The notes: generated by a model not told the origin, from the letters alone. Shown: positions 12,019-24,964, counted from the first letter of the stretch. The stretch: 64,000 bases of DNA from Erythroxylum novogranatense (GCA_029891385.1 CM057226.1:89660977-89724976); one strand, 5' to 3'. A program made the numbers and translations.

Positions 12019-13672
12019 ATGGCACACAATAACCTAACTAAAGAAGGTAACATGAATAATCGCCCTCCTTTGTTTAATGGTACTAACTATTCCTCTTGGA
12101 AAAATCCTATGAAATATCATATTATAAGCGAGGGAGTGGAGTATTGGAAGATCATCATCTTCGATCCACATATTCCATTGAATGAAAATGGTGAGGTAAA
12201 GACGTAGATGGAATATGACGACAATGATTGGAAGCAAGCCTACATCAACGCAAAAGCTATGAAATTGATATATTGTGCTCTCATTGTTGAGGAAAGAAAT
12301 CGAGTGAACTTGTGTACTAGTGTTAAAGAAATGTGGGAGAGACTACGCATCACTCACGAAGGAACTAATCAAGTTCGAGAGACAAAGATCAACATGCTTC
12401 TCCATGACTATGAAATGTTTGTCATGAAGGAAGGTGAGTCTATTTCCACTATGCTTGATCGTTTTGCAAAAATTATCAATTGATTAGGCAACCTTGGAAA
12501 GCACATGACGGATAGCGAGAAGGTGAAAAAGATTTTTATTCACTACCGAAAGAATGGGACTCACAAGTCACCGCTATTATGGAGTCTAAGGATCTCAATC
12601 ATTTGGAATTCAATGCCTTGTTGGGATCACTCATAAACTATGAGATCATTCTCAAATCAAGAGGAGGAAGAGGCAAGTCACAAAAATCAATTGCGTTAAA
12701 AGCTAATGCTTCTTCTCTTGATGAAAGTGATGAAGAAATAGATGAAGAGGAAGAAGATGAAGAAATAGCAATGTATGCCAGAAATTTGAGAAAGTTTAAA
12801 GGACTACTCAAGAATAGGAAGAAAGAATTACGTGGTGAAAGAAATGAAGAAAGAAAGAAGTACACCATGGAAAGAAGGTCCAAGAGCTATGAAGAAAAGA
12901 AGAGTAATGATGAATGTTGGAAATGTGAAAAATAAGGACATCATGCTAGAGAATGCAAAAGCTCATCCTTTACTTCAAATCTCCAGAAAAATGACAAGTA
13001 TGACAAAGGAAAAAAGAAAGCTAGCCTTGTAGCCACTTGTAGTGATGATGAGGAAGCATATCAAAGCAATGATGAAAACAACTTAGTTCTTATGGCAAAT
13101 AGCTCCTTAATAAGTGATGATGAAGATGAGGTAATAATCATTGATCAAGATCTTAGAGATTCTTTTACTGCTTTACAAATTGATTTTGAAGAAGCTATTG
13201 AAATCAACAAGAAATAGAGAAAAAAATAAGAAAACTAGTTGCTGAAAATAGTGTCTTGCATTAAACTATTGATGATTTAGATTGCACTAAGGAAGAACAT
13301 TCTACATGCCTTGCTGAAAAAGAAAATCTTACTTGTGAACTTGATAGACTTAGAAAGGAGTTTTCTTATTTGGTTGGAAAATTTGCTGGTGGAAATGAGA
13401 AGTTTGAAAAGATGTTGTCTTTACAAAGATATTCAATTTCTAAACATGGTTTAGGATATGATCCTTTTGATAGAGATTGTTCCTTGATTTCTAAATTTAC
13501 TGAAGATGGAAAAGTTGCTAAATGTGTTAAATGTTTGAAAGATGGTCATATAGAAATTGCATGTAAGAGTATTAAGAGATGTATTAATGTTAAGAAAATC
13601 TGGGTAGTAAAAGGTACAACACCTCCTAATGTGGTTTATATAACTAACCAAAATGGACCCAAAATGACTTAG
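12019..13672 (+). pseudogene. Element A gag
   Basis: Starts at ATG 12019, 15 bases after the primer-binding site. The N-terminal domain reads RPPLFNGTNYSSWK and the UBN2-like region THEGTNQVRETK. An acidic segment is at about 12720-12770. The zinc knuckle at 12915-12956 has all four ligands (CWKC, H, C) but a TAA inside it at 12933-12935. A coiled-coil region ends with the Sirevirus-type segment around GGNEKFEKML and HGLGYDPF (13385-13465). In-frame stops also occur at 12205 and 12481, with frameshifts later. Not functional. Confidence 0.8.
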
Positions 13673-13679
13673 GTACCTA

Positions 13680-14649
13680 TAAGAAGAAAGGATGTTGCTA
13701 TTGCAGGTACAAGCAAGGAATGAAAAATCACCAAGCACATGTTACATTGATAGTGGATGTTCAAGGCATATGAGTGGAGACAAGAACCTATTTGCAGAAA
13801 TTAGACCAAAGAATCAAGGATATGTTACATTTGGAGACAACAAAAAAGGTAAAGTCATTGGTATTGGTAAAGTGGGTAAGGAACCTTTGCCTACCATTGA
13901 CAATGTTTTGTTTGGTGATGGCTTGAAACATAATTTGCTAAGTATTTCCCAATTATGTGATATGAATTTTAATGTGACATTTGAATAATCTCATTGCATG
14001 GTTACTAAGGATGAAAATGTGGCTTTCATTGGTTTGAGACATGGAAATACATATATTGTTGATTTACATGATGATAGTTCTTTTAATGAAAAGTGTTTGG
14101 TGACATTAGACGAAAATGCATTTTTATGGCAGAGAAAATTAGGACATGCACCATTGCCTTTAATTTCTAAGCTTTCTAAAAATGATATTGTGAGAGGTTT
14201 GCCTAAGATAAAATTTTTTAAAGATCACTTGTGTGAATCTTGTTTAAAGGCAAGCATGTTAGAGAATCTTTCAAACCAAAGAAAGAAATTTGTACATCTA
14301 GAATTCTTGAACTTTTTCATATGGATTTGATTGGACCATCTAGGCATGCTAGTCTAAGTGGTAAATTATATGTTCTTGTCATTGTTGATGATTTTTCTAG
14401 ATTTACTTGGGTGAGATTTCTTGCAAATAAAAGCGATGCCTTTAACGAATTTACTAAGTGGTCTAGGTTGGTTCAAAATGAAACGAACTTAACAATTGTT
14501 GCTATTAGAATCGATCATGGAGGTAAGTTTGAGTGTGAACCATTTGAAAGACTTTGTGACAAATATGGAATGGATCACAATTTTTCAACACCAAGAACAC
14601 CACAACAAAACGGTGTAGTAGAAAGGAAGAATCGCTCACTTGAAGAAAT
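13680..14649 (+). pseudogene. Element A protease and integrase, cut by B
   Basis: The aspartic protease site DSGC is at 13749-13760 within CYIDSGCSRHMSG. A stop follows at 13986. The integrase zinc domain runs from WQRKLGH to CESC (14127-14250), with a one-base frameshift near 14250. The catalytic core keeps D in HMDLIGP, D in IRIDHGGKF and E in NGVVERKNR, so all three acidic residues are visible although the frame is broken. The coding sequence ends at 14649, exactly at the B LTR. The remainder of pol is not found on the other side of B. Confidence 0.82.
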
Positions 14650-15574
14650 TGTTGAGTCAAAATGACTTTACATATATATGATTTTGATGAATAACAAAGA
14701 AGAAGAAAAAGCAGACGCAGAATGAAAAACAGATAGATGCAGAAATGAAAAGCAGATGAAGAATTCAAAAGTAGACGAAGAAGTTGAAAAGCAGACGCAG
14801 AAATGAAAAACAGATGGAGAAGTAAAAACAGACGCAGAAAAGAAGACGCAAAATTCAAAAGCAGACGCAGAAAAGCAGACGCAGAATTCAAAAGCAGACA
14901 AAGAAAGAAAAGAAGACGCAAGAGTCAGTTCGAGTTAGTTACAGAACTCAACTGATTAACCGTTTCTTTCAAGATTCAAGAAGCAAGAATCAAGAAGCAG
15001 TTGCAGACGAAGGCTATAAATATGAGTCGAAGTCGAAGATTGCATAGTTAGTTGATTTACGTATACGCGAACGAAAAAGCTTATTTATGAGATTATTGTG
15101 CGAATTAGCTAAGAGCTAGTGTTACTGTAACATAGTTCAAACACTTTTGTAAGAAATTAATACAGATAGCCTGCAGATGCTAAGAGTAAAAGAATACTGA
15201 GTGTAGAGACCTGAAGAGGCTCAGAAAGATTACTTGTAAATGTTGAAGAGAAAGTGAAATCTTAGAAAGACTTCTGAGGATTAGACGTAGCCCACGGTTT
15301 GGGGTGAACCAGTATAAAATTGCTGTGTCGACTTCTCTCTACTCTATCTTTCTTTAAGTTCAAAGTTTTGTTATTACTTGGATTTCAAAACAAGTTTTTC
15401 AAAGTTTTGATTAATTCGAACTTACCGAAGTTTCTGTGAAAAGAACTTGTTTTTAACAAAACATATTTTGGAAAGATTTTTTTTTAAAAGGAATACACAA
15501 TTCAACCCCCCCCCCTCTTCTCGTGTATTCATATATCGTATTATAAGCATTGTAATAACGTGTGATTCACTTCA
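14650..15574 (+). repeat. Element B 5' LTR
   Basis: TGTTGAGTCAAAATG to CACTTCA, followed by the spacer AT and the primer-binding site. TATAAATA at 15015-15022 is the likely promoter. The first 250 bases match 23074-23258. A run of C at 15507-15516 lies near the 3' end. Confidence 0.85.
14707..14905 (+). repeat. Degenerate AAGCAGACGCAGAA tandem array in B U3
   Basis: About ten imperfect repeats of a 12-18 base unit built from AAGCAGACGCAG, with variable GAATTC or AAATG linkers. The surviving 3' LTR piece carries the same array (23130-23258). It creates long open frames on the minus strand (for example 14505-14921) that have no other support as genes. Confidence 0.75.
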
Positions 15575-15576
15575 AT

Positions 15577-15588
15577 TGGTATCAGAGC
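15577..15588 (+). other. Element B primer-binding site
   Basis: TGGTATCAGAGC, the perfect tRNA-iMet complement, two bases downstream of the LTR end. Confidence 0.88.
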
Positions 15589-15631
15589 CTGGTATCCAAG
15601 GATCACTGTGGTAAAGTGTGAATCAAAAATA

Positions 15632-17286
15632 ATGGTAGAATCACATATATACATTGCAGAAGGTGCCTCAGTCACTAGACCTCCAACATTCAACGGAGAA
15701 GACTATCATTATTGGAAAGATAAAATGCGGTTGTTCATAGAATCTACTCATGTCGACCTTTGGGATGTGATAAAGAATGGACCATATACACTAGTAGATG
15801 AAGATGGAAATCTTATTCCATGGACCAGATGGACGACTGACCAAAAAGCGAGAATTTAGTTGAACTCTAAGGTGAATTTTTTCTTGACGTGTGCCCTGAG
15901 CAGGAGTGAGTATGACAAAGTCCACGGATACGACACTGCGAAGGAGATGTAGGACACATTGTCCATCGCTCATGAAGGCACAAACCAAGTCAAAGAATCC
16001 AAGATAAGCATTCTTGTGCACCAGTACGAACTTTTCAAGATGAAAGAAGAAGAATCTATTGATCAAATGTTTGGAAGATTTCAAACAATCGTCAATGGAT
16101 TGAAAGCCCTTGGAAGAACATACAATAACCAAGATCACGTACAAAAAATCTTAAGAAGTCTTCCGAAGAGGTGGAGACCAAAAGTTATGGCGGTGCAGGA
16201 AGTTAAGGATTTGAGCGTGCTAAAGCTTGACGAGTTGCTTGGATCACTGAAGATTCATGAAGTAGAGCTCGATGCTGAAGACAAGCCCAAACGGGACAAG
16301 TCAATAGCACTGAAGGCCGGATAGAAGAATCACAAGACTCAAAGAAGGAGAAAGTCATCGAAAGCATTAAATATTGAAGAATCAAAGAATGATGACTCAA
16401 GTGAATTAGAAAAAGAGTTAAGTGATGAAGATGACGAATTATCTTTCATTTCTCAGAAGATAAGACAGATGTGGAAGAAGAAGTCCAAAGGAAGTCAGCT
16501 CTTCAAGAAGAATTGCAAAGATGATGGTAAAGTAGAAAAGACATCTATCATATGCTACGAGTGTAATCAACCTGGACATTACAAGTCCGAATATCCTACT
16601 CTAAAGAAGAAACCAAAGAAGAGTATAAAAGGTAAGAAAAGCATGATGACAACTTGGGAAGATCTAGATTCATCAGAGTCAGATACAAGTTCCGAGACAT
16701 CTGAACATGCAAATATCTGCCTAGTAGCCAAGGAAGAAAGTGATGAGGAGGTAACTACTGAATACGATAACTTGCATGATGCTTATTCAGAACTATTAGA
16801 GGATTCTCATGCTATTCTGAAATAGTATAAACTGTTAAAGAAGAAGTATGTAGAAAACCTTAAACATCTGTAAGAAATAGAGAGAAAATATCTGCTTAAA
16901 GAAACAAATAGAGGATAAAAAGAAAGTTGTAGATAAATCTGATGAGATCAATCAGTTGAAGTTTAGAATTAAGAGTCTTTCATCTGATTTAGCTACCTTC
17001 ACTGAGAGTACAAAGAAAATGAATGAGATGCTAGAAAAATGTAGACATCCGAGTGATAAAACCGGATTAGGGTTTACGGGTAATAAGTCTCATTATGATA
17101 GAAAGCCTTTTTCTCAAAATAAAAGGTATTACCAAACACGTATTCATCAACAATCTAGTAAAAGGCATCAAAGGACTCATTATGTGCATATTACTAACCA
17201 GAAAGGAACCAAGAAAATATGGGTACTAAAAAGTAAAATAGTTTCTCCTGCAGATATCCTTCCTTGGAAGATGCAACAAGCACCGT
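15632..17286 (+). pseudogene. Element B gag
   Basis: The ATG at 15632 (MVESHIYIAEG) is the first methionine after the primer-binding site. Motifs in order: RPPTFNGEDYHYWK, AHEGTNQVKESK and LRSLPKRWRPKV of the UBN2-like core. The zinc knuckle CYECNQPGHYKSEYP (near 16553-16597) has its last Cys changed to Tyr. The Sirevirus-type coiled coil ends in MLEKCRHPSDKTGLGF. In-frame TAG stops at 15857, 15950, 16322 and 16823 are each one transition from a sense codon; a TAA and a one-base shift follow between 16871 and 16956. Confidence 0.82.
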
Positions 17287-20200
17287 TGGTATTTAGACAG
17301 TGGTTGCTCGTGACATATGACGGGAAGAAGGTCTATGTTCCTAAATCTTCAGTATAAGAAAGGAGGATCGGTGACTTTCGGAGACAACTAGCAGGGCAAG
17401 ATAATTGGAATCGGTAAAATAGTTAAAGATTCCTTTGCATGCATAGATAATGTACTGCTTGTTGATGGTCTGAAACATAATTTTATTAGTGTCAGTCAAT
17501 TGTGTGATTCTGATTTGTTAGTCACGTTTAATCAAAATCTTTGTGAAGTCAGAAACAAAGATGGGTCTATATTCTTTTCTGCCAAGAGAACAAATAATCT
17601 TTATAAAATTGATTTAGAAGAGTTTCAAAATCAAAATGTTTCATGTTTTTTATCTTCTGAAGAAGAAAGACTAATCTGGCATAAAAAGCTAGGTCATGTC
17701 TCTTTTAAACACATTTCAAAGTTGGCAAAATAAGATTTGGTAAGAGGCTTACCAAAAATGAGTTTTGACAAAGAATTTTTCTGTGAAAGTTGTTTGAAAG
17801 GGAAACAAGTTAAAACATCATTTTCTTCTAAAAATTTTGTAACATCTTCTAGACTTTTAGAGTTGTTACATATGGATTTATTTGGTCCAACTAGGACAAT
17901 AAGTCTTGGAAGAAAGAAATATGAACTTGTTATTGTTGATGACTTTACTAAGTTTTGTTGGATATTATTTTTGTCACACAAAGATGAATCTTTTAAGTGT
18001 TTTAGGACCCTTTCCAGAAAGTTACAAATTGAAAAAGGAGTACCTATAGCCAGTATCAGGAGTGATCATGGTGTAGTGTTTGAGAATGAGAAGTTTAGAT
18101 TATTTTGTGAGGAGAATGGAATTTTTCACAATTTCTCTGCTCCCAGGACCCCACAACAGAATGGAGTTGTTGAAAGGAAGAACAGGATGATTCAAGAGAT
18201 GGCAAGGACTATGCTATGTGAGATGGATCTTCCTAAGTGCTTTTGGGCAGAAGCTATGAATACAGCGTGCTGTATTCAGAATAGAATACTGTTGTGACCT
18301 ATGTTGAAGAAGACTCCTTATGAGTTATGGAATGGAAGGAGACCGAACATATCTTATTTTCATCCATTCAGTTGCAAGTGCTCTATTCTGAATACAAAGG
18401 AGTTGTTGGATAAGTTCAATTCAAAGACCTATTCAGGAATTTTTCTAGGCTACTCATCATCATCTAAGGCATTTCGGGTATATAGCCTCATCTCAAAGAC
18501 AGTTGAGGAAACCATCCATGTCAAGTTTGATGATCGTTCCCAACCCCATAAGGAAGATGACATGGAGAGTGAAGGTCCTTCAAAGAACTTAGATGATACA
18601 ACAGAAACTCCATCATCAGGAACTCAAGTAGACAAGGTTGAGGATATTCTAGAAACTATTGGATTAAAAAGAGACTGGAAATATAGGAGTTCTCATCCAG
18701 AAGAACTAATTATCAGGGAGACCTCAGAAGGAGTTAGAACAAGGTCCAAATTCAGAAGAGAAGTTAATGTGGCTTTCATCTCTGAAATAGAGCCTAAGAA
18801 GATTGAGGAAGCTCTTCAGGACGAAGCTTGGGTTTTATTCATACAAGAGGAGCTGAATCAGTTTACTAGGAATAATGTTTGGCCCTTAGTTCCGAAACCC
18901 TCGAAGAAATCCATTATAGGAACCAGATGGGTTTTTAAGAATAAGTTAGACGAATCAGGTAGAGTGAGTCGGAATGAAGCTAGATTAGTAGTGCAAGGCT
19001 ATAATTAGCAAGAAGGAATAGACTACAATGAGACATATGCTCCAGTAGCAAGACTTGAAGCTATTAGGATATTGCTAGCATATGCTGTTTGTCATGATAT
19101 AAAACTTTTTCAGATGGATGTGAAGAATGCTTTTCTGAATGGTTTTATAGACGAAGAGGGGTATGCTAAGCAACCTCCTGGTTTTTAGGATGTTAGGAAT
19201 CCAGATCATGTCTATAGACTTCATAAAGCTTTATACGGCCTGAAGCAAGCTCCTAGAGCTTGGTATGATCGTCTAAGTACTTTTCTCTTAGAAAGTGGGT
19301 TTAGTAGAGGTCAAGTTGATAAGACGCTTTTTAGAAAGGATTATGAAGATGAGTTTATTTTAGTACAAATCTATGTTGATGATATTATATTTGGTGCTAC
19401 CTCAAAGAAGTTATGTATGAGTTTTGAGAGTCTGATGAAAAATGAGTTTGAGATGAGTATGATGGGTGAGTTAAAGTTCTTTCTTGGGTTGCAAGTTAAG
19501 CAAACTGAAGAGAAAATCTTTATTCATCAACAAAAATATCTGAAAGAATTGTTGTGTAAATTTGATATGAATAATGTAAAGCCTATGGCAACTCCGATGC
19601 ATCCTTTGAACCTCTTGTCGAAAGATGAATTTGGTAAGAAGGTGGATCAAACCCTGTATAGAGGGATGATCGACTCTTTACTTTATCTTACAGCAAGCAG
19701 ACTTGATATTCTGTTCAGTGTATGCTTGTGTGCAAGGTTTCAGACTGATCCTAGAGAGTCTCATTTTATTGCTATTAAAAGGATTATGAGATATCTCGCA
19801 GGTACTACTGATCTTTGTTTAATGTTTGAGAAAGGTAAAGATTTCAGGTTAATCGGATATTGCGATGCGGACTATGCTGGATATAGAATTGAAAGGAAGA
19901 GCACTAGTAGAGGATGTCACTTTCTTGGCTCAAACCTAGTTTCCTGGTCAAGCAAGAGACACAACTCAATCGCTCTATCAACTGTCGAAGCCGTGTACAT
20001 GTCTGTCGCAAGCTGTTGTTCACAAACATTGTGGATTAAATATCAACTGGAAGATTATTCAGCTCAAGAAGAGGAGATCCCAATCTATTGTGACAATACC
20101 AGTGCCATCAATCTATCAAAGAACCTAATACAACATTCGAGAGTAAAGCATATCGAAGTCAGACATCATTTTTTGAGAGACTACGTTCAGAGAAAGGTGG

Positions 20201-20328
20201 TGAGACTGCAGTTCATTGAAACAGAGTATCAATGGGCAGACATCTTCACTAAACCATTGAGTGAAGAATGGTTCAAGGAAATCAGATGGAACCTTAACAT
20301 GGTTATATTAAATGACCAGTCAGGCTAA
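17287..20328 (+). pseudogene. Element B pol: protease, integrase, RT, RNase H
   Basis: Protease DSGC at 17296-17307 is followed by TGA at 17311. Integrase zinc domain: WHKKLGH to CESC (17680-17790), with a stop at 17731. Catalytic D is in HMDLFGP, D in IRSDHG and E in NGVVERKNR. TGA at 18295 ends the core. RT starts near 18780 (EALQDEAWVLFIQEELNQF), has TAG at 19006 and another TAG near 19186, keeps YVDDIIFGA near 19372-19398, and runs into RNase H (CDADYAGY, STVEAVYM, CDNTSAI, ADIFTKPLS). A single frame from 19417 reaches the stop at 20326. The order PR-IN-RT-RH is that of Copia. Confidence 0.88.
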
Positions 20329-20587
20329 GAGATCGTCAAAGTTAACGGCGTCAGAAACAGTGGTTTACAGCTGGTAACTTCTCTCACAAGGAAGTTGTGG
20401 AGGGAAAGTTTCATAGTCTTGAGGATCCCAACGATTCTAGAACACACCTGATAAGACCCTTCGAGTAGTCTGAAATTGAAATCATTTCAATTATTCTTAA
20501 ACACAGACGTTTCATCTCTCTCTGTAAAACTCTTGCAATCAACTTTACCTTTGAAGAACGACTTACGAGCGGTTTTATTCGTAATCA

Positions 20588-22861
20588 ATGAAGCCAGCTA
20601 TGATTTATGGAAGATATGTGGACTTCGAATCTCTGAGGAAAGATGGTATGGATGTTGAACCAGAGATTGTAGACGCTAGATGGAGAAAGTTTTTCCAGGT
20701 GCGGGAACTGGTGTATACTGATGAGGTATTTGATTTTTGGAAGAATGCGCAACTGGTAGATGACACTATTGTCTCCACAGTAGATATGATATCTATTGTT
20801 GTGACAAAGGAGATAGTAGAGAAGGTGATTGAATGTTCATCGGTTGGAGAAACCTTATCAAGCAAAGCCAAATGGATAACAAAGGTCAGTCTGAAGGAAG
20901 AAGATGTCAGTAAACAGCTGTATGGAGTTAATGACCCATCGGAGAGGAAGACCTCAAGTCTGGTCCCGAAGGCCAGGGTTCTTCATGCGATTCTGTTCAA
21001 CTGCATCTTATGTAGAACAGGGTTAAGGAATTTAGTGACTACCTTAGATGAGCAATGCCTGTTCTACTTGTTAAATCGTCGTCCTATAGATCTACCATTT
21101 CTAATTTTTCATTATATGGTTAAGGGGATGAAGGATACTAACAGTTATCCTTACGGCATACTACTCACGAGGATTTTTAGGGAATCTGAAATCCTTCTTC
21201 ATAAAGGAATCAGAAGGACGATATCTATCAAGAGTTCTATTAACTCAGATACAATAAGAAGAATGGGCTTGAAGATGGTGGTAAAAGAAGAAGCAGATTC
21301 TACGAAGAAAGCTAGAAATGATGGGGAGCGGTTACTGAAGAAGTATCCCGCTACAAGTTCGAAATCTCAAGAAAGTATGAGAATGCCCATAGATGAAAAA
21401 AGAAAATTATCTAGAAGACCTTTGATAAAACAGGCGATTTCTCAAAAAGAAGTTAGCCTAGTTCGGAGGACAGAAGAAGGTGCGTTGAAAAGAACAAGGG
21501 AGAATCTTCTGGGTGAAATTTCTAAGAAGGCAAAGAGATCACCTAGGATTCGTACTCTGAGACAACAGGAAGAGAAGAGAGCCAAAGAACATAATCAGGT
21601 AGAAATTTATGAATCTCGCGCACCAAAGGCAACGAGATCTCTAGTTTCAATCTTACAAGAAGACTCGGCCAAACAGGCTAAGGAGACTGAAAAGAAGAGG
21701 AAGTCAGAGTCTGAGAAGCAAAAATCTCAAGTTCAGAAAACTTCGACACTGACTGAGACATTGGAGAAAACTAAAATAATTAGTCGAAAGAAGAATGTGT
21801 CTACTGCCAAGGAAGTTAGTCAAAAGAAGGATACTATCGATGCTGCTCAAAAGGAAAAGCAAATTGAGTCTAGTTTAGTTCAGTTTACTCCTATTGATGT
21901 TTAACAAGAGGCAACAACAGATTTAAGCTTGGTACAGATACCACAGGAAAAATTTGATGAACCTAGTCTGGTTATATACAACTATTCTGAATTTTTGAGA
22001 AAAGACAAGTTGGAGATCAGACTGGTTGAATTTGTGACCAAGAGGAGTACTTCAATTGTTATCTGTGATCAACCAAGAAGGAAGGTGAAGGCAGTCTTAC
22101 AACCTATTTTGATAAATAGTGAGACATGGCATCTACTGAGTGAATATGAAAAGAATTTTTATGATGCTTTGAGGGATACTGCTACAAAGCCATACCCTTC
22201 AAAAATGTCCAGTCAACCATATACCATTTATCCAATAATAGAGAAGACGGTGATGAAAGTTGTACCGGACATTCAGCCTAGATATCCTTTAGATGTGAAT
22301 AAGGGGAAGATAAAGTTATATCCTGAAGGAATCAGTAATGATCTGTCCGCAGATCAGATTGAAGATGAAATGTGACGAATTGATGAAACATGCACTTCAA
22401 AGGAGAAAAATGACAGAGCTGGTTGTAGTTTTACAGATAAGAATGAATAATGTCCAGTAGGGGGAAGACTGATTACAGGGACGTTCATTGAATCCCTTGT
22501 GCAGACAGTAATGCGTATTAGGTTACTATCTAATACACTGTCTATTCAAGTTGAAGCCATACCCCTGCAAGGAAGACAAGTGCTCATACTACCTACTCCT
22601 TATGATTTAGATCTTCTGGAGCCTAATATATCCGTTCATCCACCAACTTTTGAGATTGTTGAAGATTACATTCCATCCTCAGACGCATATGCTACCACAA
22701 TTGCGTTCATAGAACCCTCAGCGGATGATGATCAACTCTCCTCATCGTTTGACTCGTAAGCTGAAATTAGGCACTTACGCAAAGAAGTCAAGGAGCTAAA
22801 GGAGATGATGAATGAAATGAAGGAGATGATGACAGAACTGATGAAGAGTCATCGTCATTGA
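20588..22861 (+). pseudogene. Element B extra ORF after pol (Sirevirus env-like position)
   Basis: One reading frame of 757 codons broken by only four stops: TAA 21902, TGA 22373, TAA 22448 and TAA 22757. The first 438 codons are open. The N-terminal part contains RWRKFFQVRELVY, VPKARVLHAILFN and YPYGILLTRIF, which I recall from the 'putative plant transposon protein' (Transposase_32) family found beside plant retroelements. Residues from about 230 on are Lys/Glu/Arg-rich and coiled-coil-like. The last frame segment (LRKEVKELKEMMNEMKEMM) is a heptad repeat. I see no clear transmembrane segment, so an envelope role is a label of position only. It sits 259 bases after the pol stop and 198 bases before the polypurine tract. 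Confidence 0.65.
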
Positions 22862-23059
22862 TCATTTTTTATTATAACAAATAGGGGGAAGAGAATGGAA
22901 GGCAGCAATCAAAGAGTCTCAAAGGGTGTGATTGAAGGAGTTGATGAAAAAAGATAGGGGAGGAAGAGGAAAAATAATGAAGAAGTCAGAAGAACACACA
23001 TGAAGATATGTTTTGAAGATAAGTTTTTCTTCTTTTTACATATATGATTTGTTATCATT

Positions 23060-23073
23060 AAAAAGGGGGAGAT
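23060..23073 (+). other. Element B polypurine tract
   Basis: AAAAAGGGGGAGAT directly before the 3' LTR start TGTTGAGTC. The A tract at 23932-23947 is almost the same, showing the relatedness of A and B. Confidence 0.85.
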
Positions 23074-23258
23074 TGTTGAGTCAAAATGACTTTACATTTA
23101 TATGATTTTGATGAATAACAAAGAAGAAGAAAAAGCAGACGCAGAATGAAAAACAGACAAACGTAGAAATGAAAAGCAGACAAATAATTCAAAACCAGAC
23201 GAAGAAGTTGAAAAGCAGACGCAGAAATAAAAAACAGACTGAGAAGTAAAAAGCAGAC
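23074..23258 (+). repeat. Element B 3' LTR, first 185 bases only
   Basis: Matches the start of the 5' LTR through GAGAAGTAAAAAGCAGAC, then breaks abruptly inside the AAGCAGACGCAG array. What follows is LTR sequence of the A family. Confidence 0.82.
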
Positions 23259-23794
23259 TTCTCCAATGGCTACAATCATCTTAGAGCTTGCAAATAAATA
23301 GAGGAAGATCATATGATAAAAGACAGAAGTCCAAATCAAAGCATACTATTATCGTTCCATTAATTTGCTCTCATTCTACTATTAGCTTGGTCTTAATTCC
23401 ATTCATCTGTACTGAGAGTTATCGTTTTTAATTTTCTATCATTGTATTGTGAGTTGAGTGATTAGAGGAAAATCACTTGTGATGTAGGATTTGTGTCAAA
23501 AAACAAATCAATTGTAAGGATAGCTTAAGCCAGAAATCAAGAGGTGTTGTAAAAGTTCACACTGAACTAAAAAGTGTGCAGTAAAGTGATTTGTCAAATC
23601 CTAAGTGGGAGCTTAGGTAGAGGACGTAGGTCTTAGCACCGAACCTCATAAAAACAGTGTTTGCCTTTCTTCCCTACTCTTGTACATTTCAGTTTTAATT
23701 GTTTAAATTAGTGTGTTCTAATTCTCTATTATTTGTAGCTCTTTGCGAAAAAGATTCAAAGATCTATTCAACTCCCCCTTCTAGATCATTTATA
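23259..23794 (+). repeat. A-family LTR fragment (3' part) fused to B
   Basis: Aligns to the second half of the A LTR, from GCAAATAAATAGAG through TTCTAGATCATTTATA, but with more differences than the A LTR pair shows between its copies. No start of LTR and no primer-binding site. It may derive from an independent A-family insertion that recombined with the B 3' LTR. Confidence 0.72.
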
Positions 23795-23947
23795 GATTTT
23801 GCAAGGTTATTGAATTCATTGATTATATGATTAAGGGGGAGACAATCTAACTAAAAATACAAGGCATAAAAACCTTGATCAATGTTTCATTGTTTTCATT
23901 TCTTAAACAATTTCTAAATATTTTGCCATTATCAAAAAGGGGGAGAT
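23795..23947 (+). other. Element A 3' untranslated end and polypurine tract
   Basis: No coding signal. It contains a first purine run AAGGGGGAGACAAT near 23833 and the polypurine tract TCAAAAAGGGGGAGAT at 23932-23947 directly before the LTR. Confidence 0.75.
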
Positions 23948-24964
23948 TGTTGGATCAATGGTGGTTGACAAATGAAATCCTTTTATGTTTTGATAATAAT
24001 AAAATGTATAGAATTGATTAAGAAATTATTTCAGGTGTTGTAATTTAAATAAAAGACTTGTGCAAATCAAGATAGCAGATAAACCATTGAAGATTTTGTT
24101 AAAACTATCCGTTAGAGTCAACACCAGTCGAGTAGCATATCACAAGTCGACTAATAAATTCAGATATGTTAGATGGGGCATGAAATAAGTTGACTAACAT
24201 GTGACAAGTCGACTATTAATCAGCTGGATAGGTGCACTAGTCGACTATCATTACACTAGTCGACTATTCGAAGAGCGAAGATGAAACTTGCATGAAAAAA
24301 CGTTAGCACTAGTCGACTATAACACTTCGACTAGTCGACTATAAGGTAGAGCTGAACAAAACTTATTCGGATCAATCCCAAATGGAAAAAAATAATTTTG
24401 CAACGTCTATGAGCAATCAACAACAGCTGGAAAAAGATCTCCAACGAATATATTCATCTGGAAGTCTGCAAATAAATAGAGAAAGATCAAATGATCGAGT
24501 AGTGAAGTCCAAAAAGCAAAAGCATACTACTATTGTTACTAATTTGCTCTCAATTGCTCTTAGCTTGTTCCAAATTTGTACTGAGCATTATTACTTCTTC
24601 TTTATCTTTGTGATTATTGTGAGTTGAGTGATTGGTTGAAAATCACTTGTAATGTAGGATTTGTGTCAGAAAACAAATCAATTGTAAGGGTAGCTTGAGC
24701 CAAAAATCAAGAGGTGTTGTAAAAAGTTCACATTGAACTATAAAGTGTGTAGTAAAGTGATTTGCCAAATTCTAAGTGGGAGCTTAGGTAGAGGACGTAG
24801 GTCTTAGCACCGAACCTCTATAAAAATAGTATTTTTCTTTCTTTCCTACTCTTTGCATTTAAATTTGTTTAAATTGTTTTGTGTATATTAACTTCTGATT
24901 TTTTGTAGTACTTTACGAAAAAGGTTCAAAGATCTATTCAACCCCTCCTTCAAGATCGTTTACA
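23948..24964 (+). repeat. Element A 3' LTR
   Basis: 1017 bases, TGTTGGATC to TTTACA. It keeps six exact GTCGAC cores (24120-24350) against three in the 5' copy. Two extra bases, AT, lie between its CA end and the target duplication AAAAC (24967-24971). Confidence 0.88.

Larger units (their letters stand above)
14650..23258 (+). mobile_element. Element B: Sirevirus-like Copia with an extra ORF
   Basis: Inserted in the A integrase gene. Layout: 925-base 5' LTR, primer-binding site, gag, protease, integrase, reverse transcriptase, RNase H, a 757-codon frame with four stops, polypurine tract, then only the first 185 bases of the 3' LTR. Left flank GAAAT (14645-14649) is the likely target duplication; its partner was lost with the 3' end. 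Almost all stops fit C-to-T or G-to-A change. Confidence 0.85.

Noticed and set aside
14505..14921. 138-codon minus-strand frame rich in Leu, Phe and Ser
   Set aside because: Generated by the AAGCAGACGCAG tandem array of the B LTR and running across the B/A boundary; a repeat artefact.
20588..21904. 438-codon frame as a host gene captured by B
   Set aside because: It lies between pol and the polypurine tract of B in the usual extra-ORF position and shares B's decay pattern; retroelement origin is simpler.
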